Positions 26,193 to 35,275 are shown, numbered from the stretch's first letter. The stretch is 64,000 nt of DNA from Mariniphaga sp040772505 (GCA_040772505.1 JAXGYA010000002.1:372001-436000); one strand, 5' to 3'. Numbers and translations: made by a program. Notes: generated by a model not told the origin, from the sequence alone.

Positions 26193-27532
26193 AAGGAATA
26201 GTTCAGCGCTACGGACATGACATAATTACAGGCATTGAGTCCATTTTTGCCAATAAGGTGAAATCATTGCTCACTGCATTGGGAATCATTTTTGGTGTTG
26301 CTGCGGTAATCACCATGCTTGCCATTGGAAACGGGGCACAGCAGGAAATTCTGGAGCAGATTAAAATGGTTGGAGTGAACAATATTATTGTTTCACCGAT
26401 TTTACGCTCCGACAATGATAACAATTCAGAGTCAAACAGTGAGGAGGGGCAGCAAGTCAGTGCAAAAAAATTTTCTAAGGGATTAACACTTCTTGATGCG
26501 GAGTCCATTGAAGAGATAATTCCAACTGTGGAGCGGGTGAGCCCGGTGATTTCGTTTAACTATTCGGCAATTCACGACGGGAAAAGCAAACCTGTTGTGC
26601 TGGAAGGAGTTAACAATAACTATTTCAGCTTATTCAACATTAATATTGTGTCGGGAAAAGAGTTTACAGATGAGCAGATGGCAAATGCTTTTCCTGTATG
26701 CATAATTGGCGACAATATTCGCGAAGTGTTTTTCAATCAGGAAAACCCGATTGGTAAATTCATTAAATGTGGCGATGTGTGGCTGCAGGTTGTGGGAGTG
26801 GTTGAGCGCCGCGATTTTACCGCTTCGGCATCCGATGAACTGGGAATCAGCAGTACCGACAATAAAATCTTTGTTCCCACACGCACCGTTAATATTCGTT
26901 TTCGCAACCGCTCCCTGATTCGGGCTGAGGAGGTGGAAGCGCTTGCCGCATCCGGCGGAGGCGATAGTAAAAATACAGAAAATCTCAATCAGCTTAATAA
27001 AATTATTGTGCAGGTAACCGATACCGAACATTTGAGCTCTACAGCAGAAATCATACGAAGAATGCTGTTGCGCAGGCACAATAACCTGTTCGACTTTGAA
27101 GTAACAATTCCTGAATTACTGCTCAAGCAACAGCAGCGCACCAAAAATATCTTCAATATCGTTTTGGGGGTGATTGCCGGAATTTCCTTATTGGTTGGCG
27201 GAATTGGAATTATGAATATTATGTTGGCTTCAGTGATGGAGCGAATCCGAGAAATTGGCGTCAGACAGGCGATTGGTGCTTCCAGGATTGATATTATTGT
27301 TCAGTTTCTCTCCGAATCAACAATAATCAGTTTAAGCGGCGGTATAATTGGAATATTCCTTGGTGTGGCGCTTTCAAAGATAATTACAATAGTTTTTGGA
27401 ATTCAAACCATAATTTCCCCTTTTTCAATAATTATTTCATTTGGCGTTTCGGTGATGGTGGGAATTATTTTTGGCTATCTGCCCGCCAAAAGGGCATCTG
27501 AACATGACCCGGTCAATTCGTTACGTTACTAA
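26189..27532 (+). CDS. MacB-type ABC transporter permease (no ATPase domain)
   Basis: A 447-aa FtsX/MacB-fold permease. It has a first transmembrane helix (VKSLLTALGIIFGVAAVITMLAIGNGA), a periplasmic core domain of about 250 residues, and three C-terminal helices with the conserved IREIGVRQAIGASRIDI coupling segment. It lacks the N-terminal nucleotide-binding domain of true MacB, so it needs a separate ATPase subunit. No ATPase gene lies in this operon or elsewhere in the window. Flanking adaptor and channel genes make a tripartite exporter likely; the cargo is unknown. Confidence 0.9.
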   Translation: MKGIVQRYGHDIITGIESIFANKVKSLLTALGIIFGVAAVITMLAIGNGAQQEILEQIKMVGVNNIIVSPILRSDNDNNSESNSEEGQQVSAKKFSKGLTLLDAESIEEIIPTVERVSPVISFNYSAIHDGKSKPVVLEGVNNNYFSLFNINIVSGKEFTDEQMANAFPVCIIGDNIREVFFNQENPIGKFIKCGDVWLQVVGVVERRDFTASASDELGISSTDNKIFVPTRTVNIRFRNRSLIRAEEVEALAASGGGDSKNTENLNQLNKIIVQVTDTEHLSSTAEIIRRMLLRRHNNLFDFEVTIPELLLKQQQRTKNIFNIVLGVIAGISLLVGGIGIMNIMLASVMERIREIGVRQAIGASRIDIIVQFLSESTIISLSGGIIGIFLGVALSKIITIVFGIQTIISPFSIIISFGVSVMVGIIFGYLPAKRASEHDPVNSLRY

Positions 27533-27543
27533 ATTTAATTTTA

Positions 27544-29034
27544 ATGAGAATGAGACGACTCATAGCTGCAATTTTTATTTTTAGCTTTTTAGGTTTTGCA
27601 AGCTCAGCTGCAGATAAGGAGTACCTTACCCTGGAGGATGTAATTGAAAGAGCATCACAGCAATCGCTGGATGCTTTCCGGTATGAAAATATGTTTCTCT
27701 CCAGTTTTTGGGAATTTCGCTATTTCAAAGCCGACCGTCTGCCGAGCCTGATGCTTCAGGCAACGCCGATAGATTACAACCGGTCGATGCAAAAAGTTTA
27801 TAATTATGACGAAAACCGGGACGAGTATAAGCCCCGCGAAGACTTGAATTCCGATGTTTCACTGTCGCTGAACCAGAATGTGGGGTTAACCGGCGGGCAG
27901 TTTTTTGCCCGCTCCGATCTGAATCTTTCACAAAAATTAGGAGCAAGTAAAATCTCATCATGGTCATCTTCTCCTTTCAGCATCGGTTATCAGCAGTCGC
28001 TTAGCGGGCATAATCGGCTGAAATGGACGGCTAAAATTGAGCCGTTGAAGTTTGAAAAAGCGAAAAAAAACTACATTCAATCCAGGGAAGATATTGCCAT
28101 TAAGGCTTCACGCCTTTTTTTCAACCTGGTAGATGCTCAAATCGAGGTGAACATTGCAGAAACAAATCTTGCCAATGCCGACACTCTTTTTAGAATCGGG
28201 CAGGGAAGATATCAGGTAGGCACCGTTACGCAGGATGAATTGCTCAACCTGGAACTGAGTCAGATGAATGCTACATTGGCGCTGACCCAGTCGAAACTGG
28301 GACTTGAACGCGCTCAGGCAGAGCTGAACTCCTTTTTGGGATTCGATAAAAACACCAAAATTGAGTGTATTGTGCCGGACAAACTGCCCGATTTGCAGAT
28401 ACCGGCAGCCGATGCAGTTGATATGGCGCTGGCAAATAACCCCGAAATTCTGAATCAGGAGCAAAGATTGATTGAGGAAGACCGGAAGGTGAGTGAGGCA
28501 AAGAGTGAAAACGGAATTACCGGAGACTTATTTGCGCTTTATGGGTTAAATCAAAATGCGGAAGATTTCAGCGAGGTTTACAAGAATCCGCTGGACAGGC
28601 AACGGCTGCGGGTTGGAGTGAATGTTCCCATTCTTGACTGGGGGCGGAGAAAAGGACGTTTAGCCATGGCAAAATCGAACCGTGAGGTGGTTCGAATCAG
28701 TGTGAATCAGGAAAAAATAGACTTTGAGCAGAATGTGATTATGAATGTGATGGAATTCAACCTGCAAGCCAATCAGGTGCTGAATACTGCAAAAGCAGAC
28801 ACAATTGCTCAGCTGGGTTACGATGTTACCCAGCAGCGTTTTCTTATCGGAAAAGTAGATGTAACCAAGTTAAACCTTGCCCGGAATGACCAGGAACAGG
28901 CGCGCCGTGCCTATATCCGGGCATTGCGCTCATACTGGAATTACTATTTTACCATCAGGCGGCTGACCTTATATGATTTTGAGAGAAAAGTAACCCTTTC
29001 GGAAGATTTCGACAGGATTATAAATAACTATTAA
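27544..29034 (+). CDS. TolC-family outer-membrane efflux channel
   Basis: A 496-aa protein with a signal peptide ending near SSAADKEY and long alpha-helical stretches in two similar halves, the outer membrane efflux protein (OEP) pattern. Examples are FFNLVDAQIEVNIAETNLANADTLF broken by a conserved turn in the first half, and the second-half motif VGVNVPILDWGRRKGRLAMA. It lies 11 bp after the permease and 8 bp before the second adaptor. It would form the exit duct for the exporter. Confidence 0.9.
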   Translation: MRMRRLIAAIFIFSFLGFASSAADKEYLTLEDVIERASQQSLDAFRYENMFLSSFWEFRYFKADRLPSLMLQATPIDYNRSMQKVYNYDENRDEYKPREDLNSDVSLSLNQNVGLTGGQFFARSDLNLSQKLGASKISSWSSSPFSIGYQQSLSGHNRLKWTAKIEPLKFEKAKKNYIQSREDIAIKASRLFFNLVDAQIEVNIAETNLANADTLFRIGQGRYQVGTVTQDELLNLELSQMNATLALTQSKLGLERAQAELNSFLGFDKNTKIECIVPDKLPDLQIPAADAVDMALANNPEILNQEQRLIEEDRKVSEAKSENGITGDLFALYGLNQNAEDFSEVYKNPLDRQRLRVGVNVPILDWGRRKGRLAMAKSNREVVRISVNQEKIDFEQNVIMNVMEFNLQANQVLNTAKADTIAQLGYDVTQQRFLIGKVDVTKLNLARNDQEQARRAYIRALRSYWNYYFTIRRLTLYDFERKVTLSEDFDRIINNY

Positions 29035-29042
29035 AAAATGCG

Positions 29043-30284
29043 ATGAAGCGGAGACGAACAAGAATTTTTATTGTACTTATTGCAGCAGTTGCGGTAATTG
29101 CCGGTGCAATAGTTGCTGCCATTGTTTCAGTTCCCGGGGAGAACCTGCATAAAGTGAAAAGAGGTGATTTTACGCTTGCAATTGAAGTTAAAGGCGAAAT
29201 TCAGGGGAAGAATGCAATCGTTATCGGCATGCCCGATGAGCTGGCACACAGGGACATGCCTATCCGGCAATTTGAAATTAAGGAGATGGTGGAGGAGGGA
29301 ACGGAGGTAAACACCGGCGACTGGGTAGCAACACTTGATGCAGCAGAGATTAGCCAGCAAATTGAGAGAAACAGTCAGGATCTGGAGCGGGCAACTGCCG
29401 AACTGAACGATGCCAAAATCGATTCTTCCATAACACTGACCAATTTGAGAGAAGAATTGGGCGAATTTGTTTTTGATTTGGAATACAAGAAGATAGAACT
29501 CGAGCAGGCACAATTTGAATCACCGGCATACCAGAGGAGAAAGAAAGTGGAATATGACCAGACCGTAAGGCTGATGGATAAAAAGCATCGCGACTATGAG
29601 TTGAGAAAGCTTAATCTTAAAAGAAGGATTTCATGGTTTGAAAATCGTTACGACCGCTTTTTCAAAAGAGATTCCCTTTTGAAAGTAGCACTTAATGCTG
29701 TGCAGGTAACTGCGCCAAAAGAGGGAACAGTTATGTATGCCCGTCTGTGGAATGGGAGAAAACTACGTGTTGGCGACAGAGTCAGCATGTGGATGCCCAC
29801 CATTGCCACATTGCCCGATTTGTCGCAGCCTGTTTCTGAGACATATATTCCCGAGATTGATATCACTAAGATTTCATTAGGCGACAGCGCTGAAATTACC
29901 ATTGATGCCCTTCCGAAAGATAAGTTTAAAGGGGTGGTGTCCGATATTGCCAATATTGGACAGGAATTGTCCGGCTTTGACATGAGGGTTTTCCGAATAA
30001 CGATTGATTTTAAAACAGATGGAAAAGAGATAAAACCATCGATGACCTCCAGTAATAAAATTATTGTTTCGAGGTTCCCGGATGTCATCAAAATTCCAAG
30101 GAATTTTCTTCAAAAACAGAATGAGGAAAGTTTTGTTTATCTGAAAGAAAGCGGAAAAATCTGGAAAAAAAGGGTAACTCCGGGGCTTGAAAATGATGAG
30201 GAAGTGATTATTGAATCGGGACTATCCCCCGGAGATAAAATTCTTGCATCACCTCCTCCTAAAGTGGAATCTGCTATGCTCTAA
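29043..30284 (+). CDS. Periplasmic adaptor (HlyD/MacA-like), second copy
   Basis: A 413-aa membrane fusion protein with an N-terminal anchor (IFIVLIAAVAVIAGAIVAAIV). It parallels the first adaptor in domain order, and the two share phrases such as DWVATLD/DYVATLD, ELNDAKIDSSITLTNLRE/EFEDAKMDSNLTLSNVRD and WMPTIATLPDLS/WMPIIATLPDLT. They are therefore paralogues produced by duplication inside the operon. It lacks the charged C-terminal tail of the first. The two might form a mixed adaptor ring or serve different permeases. It is the last gene of the operon and converges with the SIMPL gene. Confidence 0.85.
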   Translation: MKRRRTRIFIVLIAAVAVIAGAIVAAIVSVPGENLHKVKRGDFTLAIEVKGEIQGKNAIVIGMPDELAHRDMPIRQFEIKEMVEEGTEVNTGDWVATLDAAEISQQIERNSQDLERATAELNDAKIDSSITLTNLREELGEFVFDLEYKKIELEQAQFESPAYQRRKKVEYDQTVRLMDKKHRDYELRKLNLKRRISWFENRYDRFFKRDSLLKVALNAVQVTAPKEGTVMYARLWNGRKLRVGDRVSMWMPTIATLPDLSQPVSETYIPEIDITKISLGDSAEITIDALPKDKFKGVVSDIANIGQELSGFDMRVFRITIDFKTDGKEIKPSMTSSNKIIVSRFPDVIKIPRNFLQKQNEESFVYLKESGKIWKKRVTPGLENDEEVIIESGLSPGDKILASPPPKVESAML

Positions 30285-30339
30285 TGCCAAAATGGCTGGA
30301 CTACCTTATAAATCAACTTGCTATAAAACAGCAACGTCT

Positions 30340-31035
30340 CTATTTAATTTTAAATCTTGCTGTTACCTGATAAGAGATAGTGATGTTTTGCACCTGGTCT
30401 ATACTTTCATAGGCGGCATCGGCAGACATCAGCATACTTTTAGCCATCAGCGGGCGTGCATACCCATCATCGAGCTCTGTAATTGAAAGAACTTCCCCAA
30501 GCTCTTCACCCAAACTTTCCACCAGATAGGCAGCTTTTTCGCGGGCATGTTTCAGTGCATTGGTTTTTACTTCCTTCCTGAATTTTTCAATGTTCGTATG
30601 AGTCATTTGCCCAATGTTTACCGAGCGGATTCCCTTTCCGTCAACCAGAGAAGAGAGCTGGTTCACTTTTGAGAAATCGGAAATTTTCACCTCAAGCTGC
30701 TTGGTGAAAAGAAACTCTTTGCCTTCGCTTCTCCAGTAATTTCCCATGCTGCGTACGCGAATATCATCTTTGTCAATACCTGCTTTGCGCAGATTCTTAA
30801 TCAGGCTATCCTCAATTTTTGCCAGCTGAACTTTATTCTTGTAACTTTTGGGTTCCTTGCCTTTCTGGAACTCCTCTTCGTAATACTCCTGAATAGTAAT
30901 TGAAAGCACCATTTCATCGGGTTGAACTTCCATTTCAGCGTTGCCTCGAACTTCGATGTATCTCACTTCATCGTTGTTTTGTGCCCAAAGAGGAAGATTG
31001 AATAGCACAATAGACAGAAAAAATAATTTTTTCAT
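30340..31035 (-). CDS. SIMPL (DUF541) domain secreted protein
   Basis: A 231-aa protein from the ATG at 31035, which gives a clean signal peptide (MKKLFFLSIVLFNLPLWAQ). The mature part has the DUF541 pattern: EVRGNAEMEVQPDEMVLSI, KIEDSLIKNLRKAGIDKDDIRV and a C-terminal ISYQVTARFKIK. SIMPL proteins are periplasmic or surface proteins of poorly defined function. The frame continues upstream through the 103-bp repeat to an ATG at 31128, which would add 31 residues ahead of the signal peptide. Which start is used is a real question here. Confidence 0.85.
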   Translation of the reverse strand: MKKLFFLSIVLFNLPLWAQNNDEVRYIEVRGNAEMEVQPDEMVLSITIQEYYEEEFQKGKEPKSYKNKVQLAKIEDSLIKNLRKAGIDKDDIRVRSMGNYWRSEGKEFLFTKQLEVKISDFSKVNQLSSLVDGKGIRSVNIGQMTHTNIEKFRKEVKTNALKHAREKAAYLVESLGEELGEVLSITELDDGYARPLMAKSMLMSADAAYESIDQVQNITISYQVTARFKIK

Positions 31036-31129
31036 CCAATTAAAATTAAAAGTTTTCAAAGGTATTGGATGTAACTCCCTCATTTTAATTATGCTTGTTT
31101 GTGAAGCATTTCTACATGGTCGTTTCATA
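31027..31129 (-). repeat. 103-bp dispersed repeat, copy 2 (5' leader of the SIMPL gene)
   Basis: The partner of 8727-8829, exactly 22,300 bp away, in the same orientation relative to its gene, with two substitutions. Inverted repeat arms lie at 31033-31040 and 31064-31071; the arm containing the downstream gene's ATG is identical to copy 1. Outside the repeat the two loci share no similarity, and the encoded proteins are unrelated. Confidence 0.95.
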
Positions 31130-31205
31130 GTAATTAATATTTTTAAAATAGTTGTTTTTGCCTGATTCACTGATAGCTTACAGGCTGGCCGGTCTCAAGG
31201 GAATT

Positions 31206-32255
31206 TTAGATAATCAGCATTGCATCACCGTAGGTGCCAAACCGATAATCTTTTTTCAGGGCAACCTGGTAGGCTTCCATCACAAAATCATAACCTCCAA
31301 AAGCTGCAGCCATCATAAGCAGGATGGAGTAGGGCAGTTGAAAGTTGGAAATCATACAATTTGCCACATTGAATTCATACGGTGGGAAAATAAATTTATT
31401 TGTCCAGCCTTCAAAAGGGTTTGCATAACCCTGGGTGGTAACCGAGCTTTCGAGGGTGCGCATCACGGTTGTTCCAACCGCACAAATTCTTTTACGGTTA
31501 TCTTTTGCTTTATTGATTATTTCGCACGCTTCCTCTCTAATCCAGATTTGCTCCGAGTCCATTTTGTGTTTGGTAAGGTCTTCCACTTCAACATTTCTGA
31601 AATTCCCCAATCCCGCATGAAGAGTAACGTATGCGAACTCAGCCCCCTTTATTTCAAGGCGCTTGAGTAGTTCTCTGCTAAAATGCAGCCCGGCAGTAGG
31701 TGCCGCAACAGCTCCCTCGTGCTTGGCGAAAATGGTTTGATAGCGCTCTTCATCCTCAGGAACTAACGGTCTTTTTATGAATTTAGGCAATGGAGTGCTT
31801 CCCAAACTGTGTAATGTTCTTTTGAATTCGTCATAAGGGCCGTCATACAAAAATCGCAGGGTACGACCCCTGGATGTGGTGTTATCTATAACCTCGGCAA
31901 CCAGAATTTCATTTTCTCCGAAAAAGAGCTTATTTCCGATACGGATTTTCCGGGCAGGATCAACAAGTACGTCCCACAACCGCATTTCACGGTTTAACTC
32001 CCGAAGCAGAAACACCTCAATTTCAGCACCCGTCTTCTCTTTATAGCCGTATAGCCTCGCCGGATAAACTTTGGTATCATTAAAAACAAGCACATCTCCT
32101 TCATCAAAATAGTTTACAATGTCCTTAAACAACTTGTGCTCTATCTTACGGTTTGTCCTGTCCAATACCATCAATTTAGATTCATCCCTGTTGGGCGCAG
32201 GGTGTAATGCAATTTTTTTCTCATCTAATTCGTACTTAAACTTCGATAATTTCAT
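31206..32255 (-). CDS. queA: S-adenosylmethionine:tRNA ribosyltransferase-isomerase
   Basis: A 349-aa enzyme that transfers and isomerises the ribosyl part of AdoMet onto 7-aminomethyl-7-deazaguanine in tRNA to make epoxyqueuosine. Conserved stretches visible are FDEGDVLVFNDTKVYPARL, GAEIEVFLLRE, TPLPKFIKRP, EGAVAAPTAGLHFS, AYVTLHAGLGNFRNV and AVGTTVMRTLES. The ATG at 32255 is chosen over an in-frame TTG at 32264. It is the last gene of the ftsX-uppP-truB strand group but sits 165 bp after truB, so it may have its own promoter. Confidence 0.95.
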   Translation of the reverse strand: MKLSKFKYELDEKKIALHPAPNRDESKLMVLDRTNRKIEHKLFKDIVNYFDEGDVLVFNDTKVYPARLYGYKEKTGAEIEVFLLRELNREMRLWDVLVDPARKIRIGNKLFFGENEILVAEVIDNTTSRGRTLRFLYDGPYDEFKRTLHSLGSTPLPKFIKRPLVPEDEERYQTIFAKHEGAVAAPTAGLHFSRELLKRLEIKGAEFAYVTLHAGLGNFRNVEVEDLTKHKMDSEQIWIREEACEIINKAKDNRKRICAVGTTVMRTLESSVTTQGYANPFEGWTNKFIFPPYEFNVANCMISNFQLPYSILLMMAAAFGGYDFVMEAYQVALKKDYRFGTYGDAMLII

Positions 32256-32420
32256 TTTTCTCAAACTGTTAATATTTTAATGGTAAAACATGAAACTTGC
32301 CAATCTGATGTCTATTCTCATGGCTCATTACATGGACAATTGTTTACTACTTTCTTATTGTGTTACTAATCTTTTTAATTTTTATGTTTCCTGTTTGGAA
32401 GTTGTGGTCTGGGTTAAGGA

Positions 32421-33158
32421 TTACGTTCCTAATAGAGGTTTTGTTACAAGGTAGCTGAGATTGTCCAGATAAAAATCAATGGTCATGGCATCTTCCACTC
32501 TGTATTTCCCTATTCTCGTACGACGCAGATTTGTAAGATATGCGCCACATTCAAGCTCCCTTCCAATATCTCTTGCCAATGCACGAATATATGTCCCCTT
32601 GCTACAAACGACACGGATGGTTGCAAAAGGAGGATCAAATGATTCTGCAACAATCTCCTGAATAACAATTTTCTTGGGCTGAAGTTTTAATTCTGTGCCG
32701 CTTCTGGCATAATCGAATGCCCGCTTTCCATTCACTTTTACGGCAGAAAAGATTGGAGGCACCTGGTTTGTCTCGCCAAGGAATTTTAGGAGAGCTTTTT
32801 CAAAATCGTTGCGGGTAATGTGGCTGATTTCACTTTTATTATCTTCTTCTGTCTCCAGATCGAAAGAGGGTGTGGTAGCGCCTAATTTCAAAGTTGCCAC
32901 ATATTCTTTTTCCATTTCCTGAAACGATTCGATGCGTTTGGTTGCTTTTCCGGTGCAAAGAATCATCAGTCCGCTGGCTAACGGGTCAAGCGTTCCGGCA
33001 TGTCCGACCTTCAGCTTTTTTATTCCCAGTTCTCTGCATAATGTGTTACGCACCCGCTGAACCAGGTCAAACGAAGTCCAGTTAATATCTTTATCAAACA
33101 ACAAAACTTCACCTTCAATATAATTGTATGTTTTTTTTGGATGGGCAGCATCAAGCAT
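32421..33158 (-). CDS. truB: tRNA pseudouridine(55) synthase
   Basis: A 245-aa enzyme that makes pseudouridine at position 55 of the tRNA T-loop. The catalytic motif GHAGTLDPLASG includes the essential Asp, preceded by DKDINWTSFDLVQRVR. YVATLKLGATTPSFD and SKGTYIRALARDIG are further family motifs. The C-terminal PUA-like extension is minimal, normal for the short bacterial form. It lies 31 bp downstream of uppP. Confidence 0.95.
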   Translation of the reverse strand: MLDAAHPKKTYNYIEGEVLLFDKDINWTSFDLVQRVRNTLCRELGIKKLKVGHAGTLDPLASGLMILCTGKATKRIESFQEMEKEYVATLKLGATTPSFDLETEEDNKSEISHITRNDFEKALLKFLGETNQVPPIFSAVKVNGKRAFDYARSGTELKLQPKKIVIQEIVAESFDPPFATIRVVCSKGTYIRALARDIGRELECGAYLTNLRRTRIGKYRVEDAMTIDFYLDNLSYLVTKPLLGT

Positions 33159-33189
33159 TTGATTACCAGTATGTTAAAAAAGTGAAAAA

Positions 33190-33972
33190 TCAGGCTGCAA
33201 AGATAGCAAAAAAACCGGCAATTAAACAGTAAATAGCAAAATATATTAGTTTTCCGCGCTTAACTATCTTTATCATTAATGAACAGGCTAACAAACCGGA
33301 TAAAAATGCCGCAAAAAAGCCAATAAATAGCGGAAAGGTTTCAATGGATGACGCTTTTGAAAAATCACCATTAATAATATCCAGGATTGCTACACCTAAA
33401 ATGGGTATTAACACCATCAGAAATGAGAAACGGGCGATTTCATCTTTCCTGGCGCCGGTTAACAGCCCGGTTGCAATGGTTGCGCCGCTTCGCGAAATTC
33501 CCGGGATCACAGCTACTGCCTGTGCAATGCCAATGATGAATGCTTTGCCCCATGTGATCTCTGAGTTTCCTTTTTTCACAAAATGGGCTAATGCAAGCAG
33601 GCTTGCAGTGATGAGCAGCATGCTCCCGACCAGCAGAAGATTTCCGGTGAAAAATTGTTCGATTTGCTCCATAAATAATAGCCCGATAAAAAGTACTGGA
33701 ACTGTAGATAATAGAAGCTTGAAGATGTATTGCGTGGATTCGTTCCATTGAAAAGCAAATAAATCGGTCAGCAGTACTAAAATATCGCGGTGAAAAACAA
33801 CCAGTGTGCTCAGCACAGTAGCAATGTGGACGGTAACCGCAAACAACAGGTTGTTATCCGCTTCCACTCCAAGGAGTACATGTCCTATTTCGAGATGTCC
33901 GCTGGAGCTTACAGGTAAAAATTCGGTGAGCCCCTGCACGAGACCTAAGAGCAGCGCCTGGATTGTACTCAT
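33190..33972 (-). CDS. uppP: Undecaprenyl-diphosphate phosphatase (BacA/UppP)
   Basis: A 260-aa polytopic membrane protein that recycles undecaprenyl diphosphate for cell wall synthesis and gives bacitracin resistance. Diagnostic motifs are the N-terminal GLTEFLPVSSSGHLEIG and PGISRSGATIATGLLTGARKDEIARFSFL, which hold the catalytic Glu, Ser/His and Arg residues. It lies between DUF3098 and truB in the usual Bacteroidota order. Confidence 0.95.
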   Translation of the reverse strand: MSTIQALLLGLVQGLTEFLPVSSSGHLEIGHVLLGVEADNNLLFAVTVHIATVLSTLVVFHRDILVLLTDLFAFQWNESTQYIFKLLLSTVPVLFIGLLFMEQIEQFFTGNLLLVGSMLLITASLLALAHFVKKGNSEITWGKAFIIGIAQAVAVIPGISRSGATIATGLLTGARKDEIARFSFLMVLIPILGVAILDIINGDFSKASSIETFPLFIGFFAAFLSGLLACSLMIKIVKRGKLIYFAIYCLIAGFFAIFAA

Positions 33973-33984
33973 TATCGTACAGGT

Positions 33985-34251
33985 TTATTTGTTCTCTTTC
34001 GGTCGCTTCATAATGGCATAAATCTCAAACATGAAGCCAAAAAGCAAAATCATGGGTGCAAGTACAATTCGCCTGAAGCTGAAAATTTCAGGATTAAAAA
34101 CATTGGGGTCATCACTTTTGCCACCAATCATTAAAATAAAACCTATCACAATAATGCCAAAACCGATAGCCATCAGGTTGTAGTTTTTCTTACCTAAAGC
34201 AAATCCGGCTTTCCCGTCTGAAGTATCCCTTTGTGTTGTCCTCTTTTTCAT
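33985..34251 (-). CDS. DUF3098 family small membrane protein
   Basis: An 88-aa protein with a charged N-terminus and two transmembrane helices (NLMAIGFGIIVIGFILMIGG and IVLAPMILLFGFMFEIYAIM), separated by the family phrase SDDPNVFNPEIFSFRR. The ATG at 34251 is preferred to the TTG at 34260. DUF3098 proteins sit almost invariably between ftsX and uppP in Bacteroidota, suggesting a role near division or envelope synthesis, but the function is unknown. Confidence 0.85.
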   Translation of the reverse strand: MKKRTTQRDTSDGKAGFALGKKNYNLMAIGFGIIVIGFILMIGGKSDDPNVFNPEIFSFRRIVLAPMILLFGFMFEIYAIMKRPKENK

Positions 34252-34266
34252 AATTCGCAAAGATAA

Positions 34267-35148
34267 TTAATAAAACAGATCATCAAATTTCATTTTCAGG
34301 AACTTGTTAACCGCAAACCAGGTGGAAATATAGGAAATTGTCATACCAAGTATGAAAACAAGAATAAAAACTGCCAGTAAAGTCATGTAATCGTCCGGAT
34401 TAAGCATGCCGCCCAACTCTTTTCTGAAAGCAAGAACAGAGGTAAAGAGAAGAACGTTTGCAACAAAAGCACCCAAAATTCCCAAAGATAAACCACGTTT
34501 TAAGAAGGGTTTCCGGACAAACGAACGTGCAGCGCCTACCAATTGCATGGTGTTGATGGTAAACCGCTCGGAATAGATGGAAATGCGAATGGTGTTATTA
34601 ATGAGCGAAACGAAAATAAACCCGGTCAGTGTGCTGATTATGAGCAAAAAGACAGTGATTTTACTGACATTTTCATTAATGACGCCTAAAAGGTCTTTCT
34701 GATAAAAAACTTCGCTGACCTGGGGGTATGCAAGGAAATCCTTTTCAATAAATTGGAGGCTGTCCGGATTAGTATAGGCAGCAAACAATTTCACATCCAT
34801 TGATGCAAAAAGCGGGTTAAATCCCAGAAAACCAATGAAATCTTCACCAAGCTCTTTGGTCAGTTCGGCAGCAGCCGTCTCTTTGTCAATATAGCGGGTG
34901 GATTTAACATATTCTGATGCTTCCAAAACCTTTTGCAACCGCGTGATATCGCTCTCTTTGATATTGTCGTGAAGCACAAGGGTAAAACCGACTTGCTCCC
35001 TGACATAATCGGATAGCTGCCCGGCGTTGATCAGTATGATGAGCAAGGCTCCAAGAAGTACCAGTACCAGCGAAATGCTCACCATGGAAGTAGCCGATGA
35101 GCGAAGCAGTCTTTTTTTCATTTTCCCGGAGGCTGGTCTTTTTTTCAT
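34267..35148 (-). CDS. ftsX: Cell-division ABC transporter permease-like protein FtsX
   Basis: A 293-aa protein from the ATG at 35148; an in-frame ATG at 35202 would add 18 residues. A cytoplasmic Lys/Arg-rich start is followed by helix 1 (MVSISLVLVLLGALLIILI), a periplasmic domain with the FtsX phrase ESDITRLQKVLEASEYVKST, and three C-terminal helices including INTMQLVGAARSFVRKPFL. FtsX works with the ATPase FtsE to control peptidoglycan hydrolases at the septum; ftsE is not in this window. Confidence 0.9.
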   Translation of the reverse strand: MKKRPASGKMKKRLLRSSATSMVSISLVLVLLGALLIILINAGQLSDYVREQVGFTLVLHDNIKESDITRLQKVLEASEYVKSTRYIDKETAAAELTKELGEDFIGFLGFNPLFASMDVKLFAAYTNPDSLQFIEKDFLAYPQVSEVFYQKDLLGVINENVSKITVFLLIISTLTGFIFVSLINNTIRISIYSERFTINTMQLVGAARSFVRKPFLKRGLSLGILGAFVANVLLFTSVLAFRKELGGMLNPDDYMTLLAVFILVFILGMTISYISTWFAVNKFLKMKFDDLFY

Positions 35149-35155
35149 TGTTTTT

Positions 35156-35275
35156 CTACGATTTTCTTTTAAACAAATTGAGAATGGTTTTGCCAATTTC
35201 ATCCAGTTTTTCCAAAGGCTCGTGAAGCGATGGTGTGTTCAGGTCAAAAATGATAACATATTTTGTTTTATCCAC
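35156..35275 (-). CDS. Possible 39-aa protein upstream of ftsX
   Basis: A GTG at 35275 opens a 39-codon frame ending 7 bp before the ftsX ATG. The product begins MDKTKYVIIFDLNTP and ends ILNLFKRKS: a hydrophobic strand, an amphipathic helix and a basic tail, all plausible for a real small protein. No homologue comes to mind. It could also be a leader ORF for ftsX or a relic of a larger protein. Confidence 0.3.
   Translation of the reverse strand: MDKTKYVIIFDLNTPSLHEPLEKLDEIGKTILNLFKRKS

Noticed and set aside
31129..31205. The 103-bp repeat as an insertion sequence end
   Set aside because: No transposase, no terminal inverted repeats at its edges and no target-site duplication visible around either copy.
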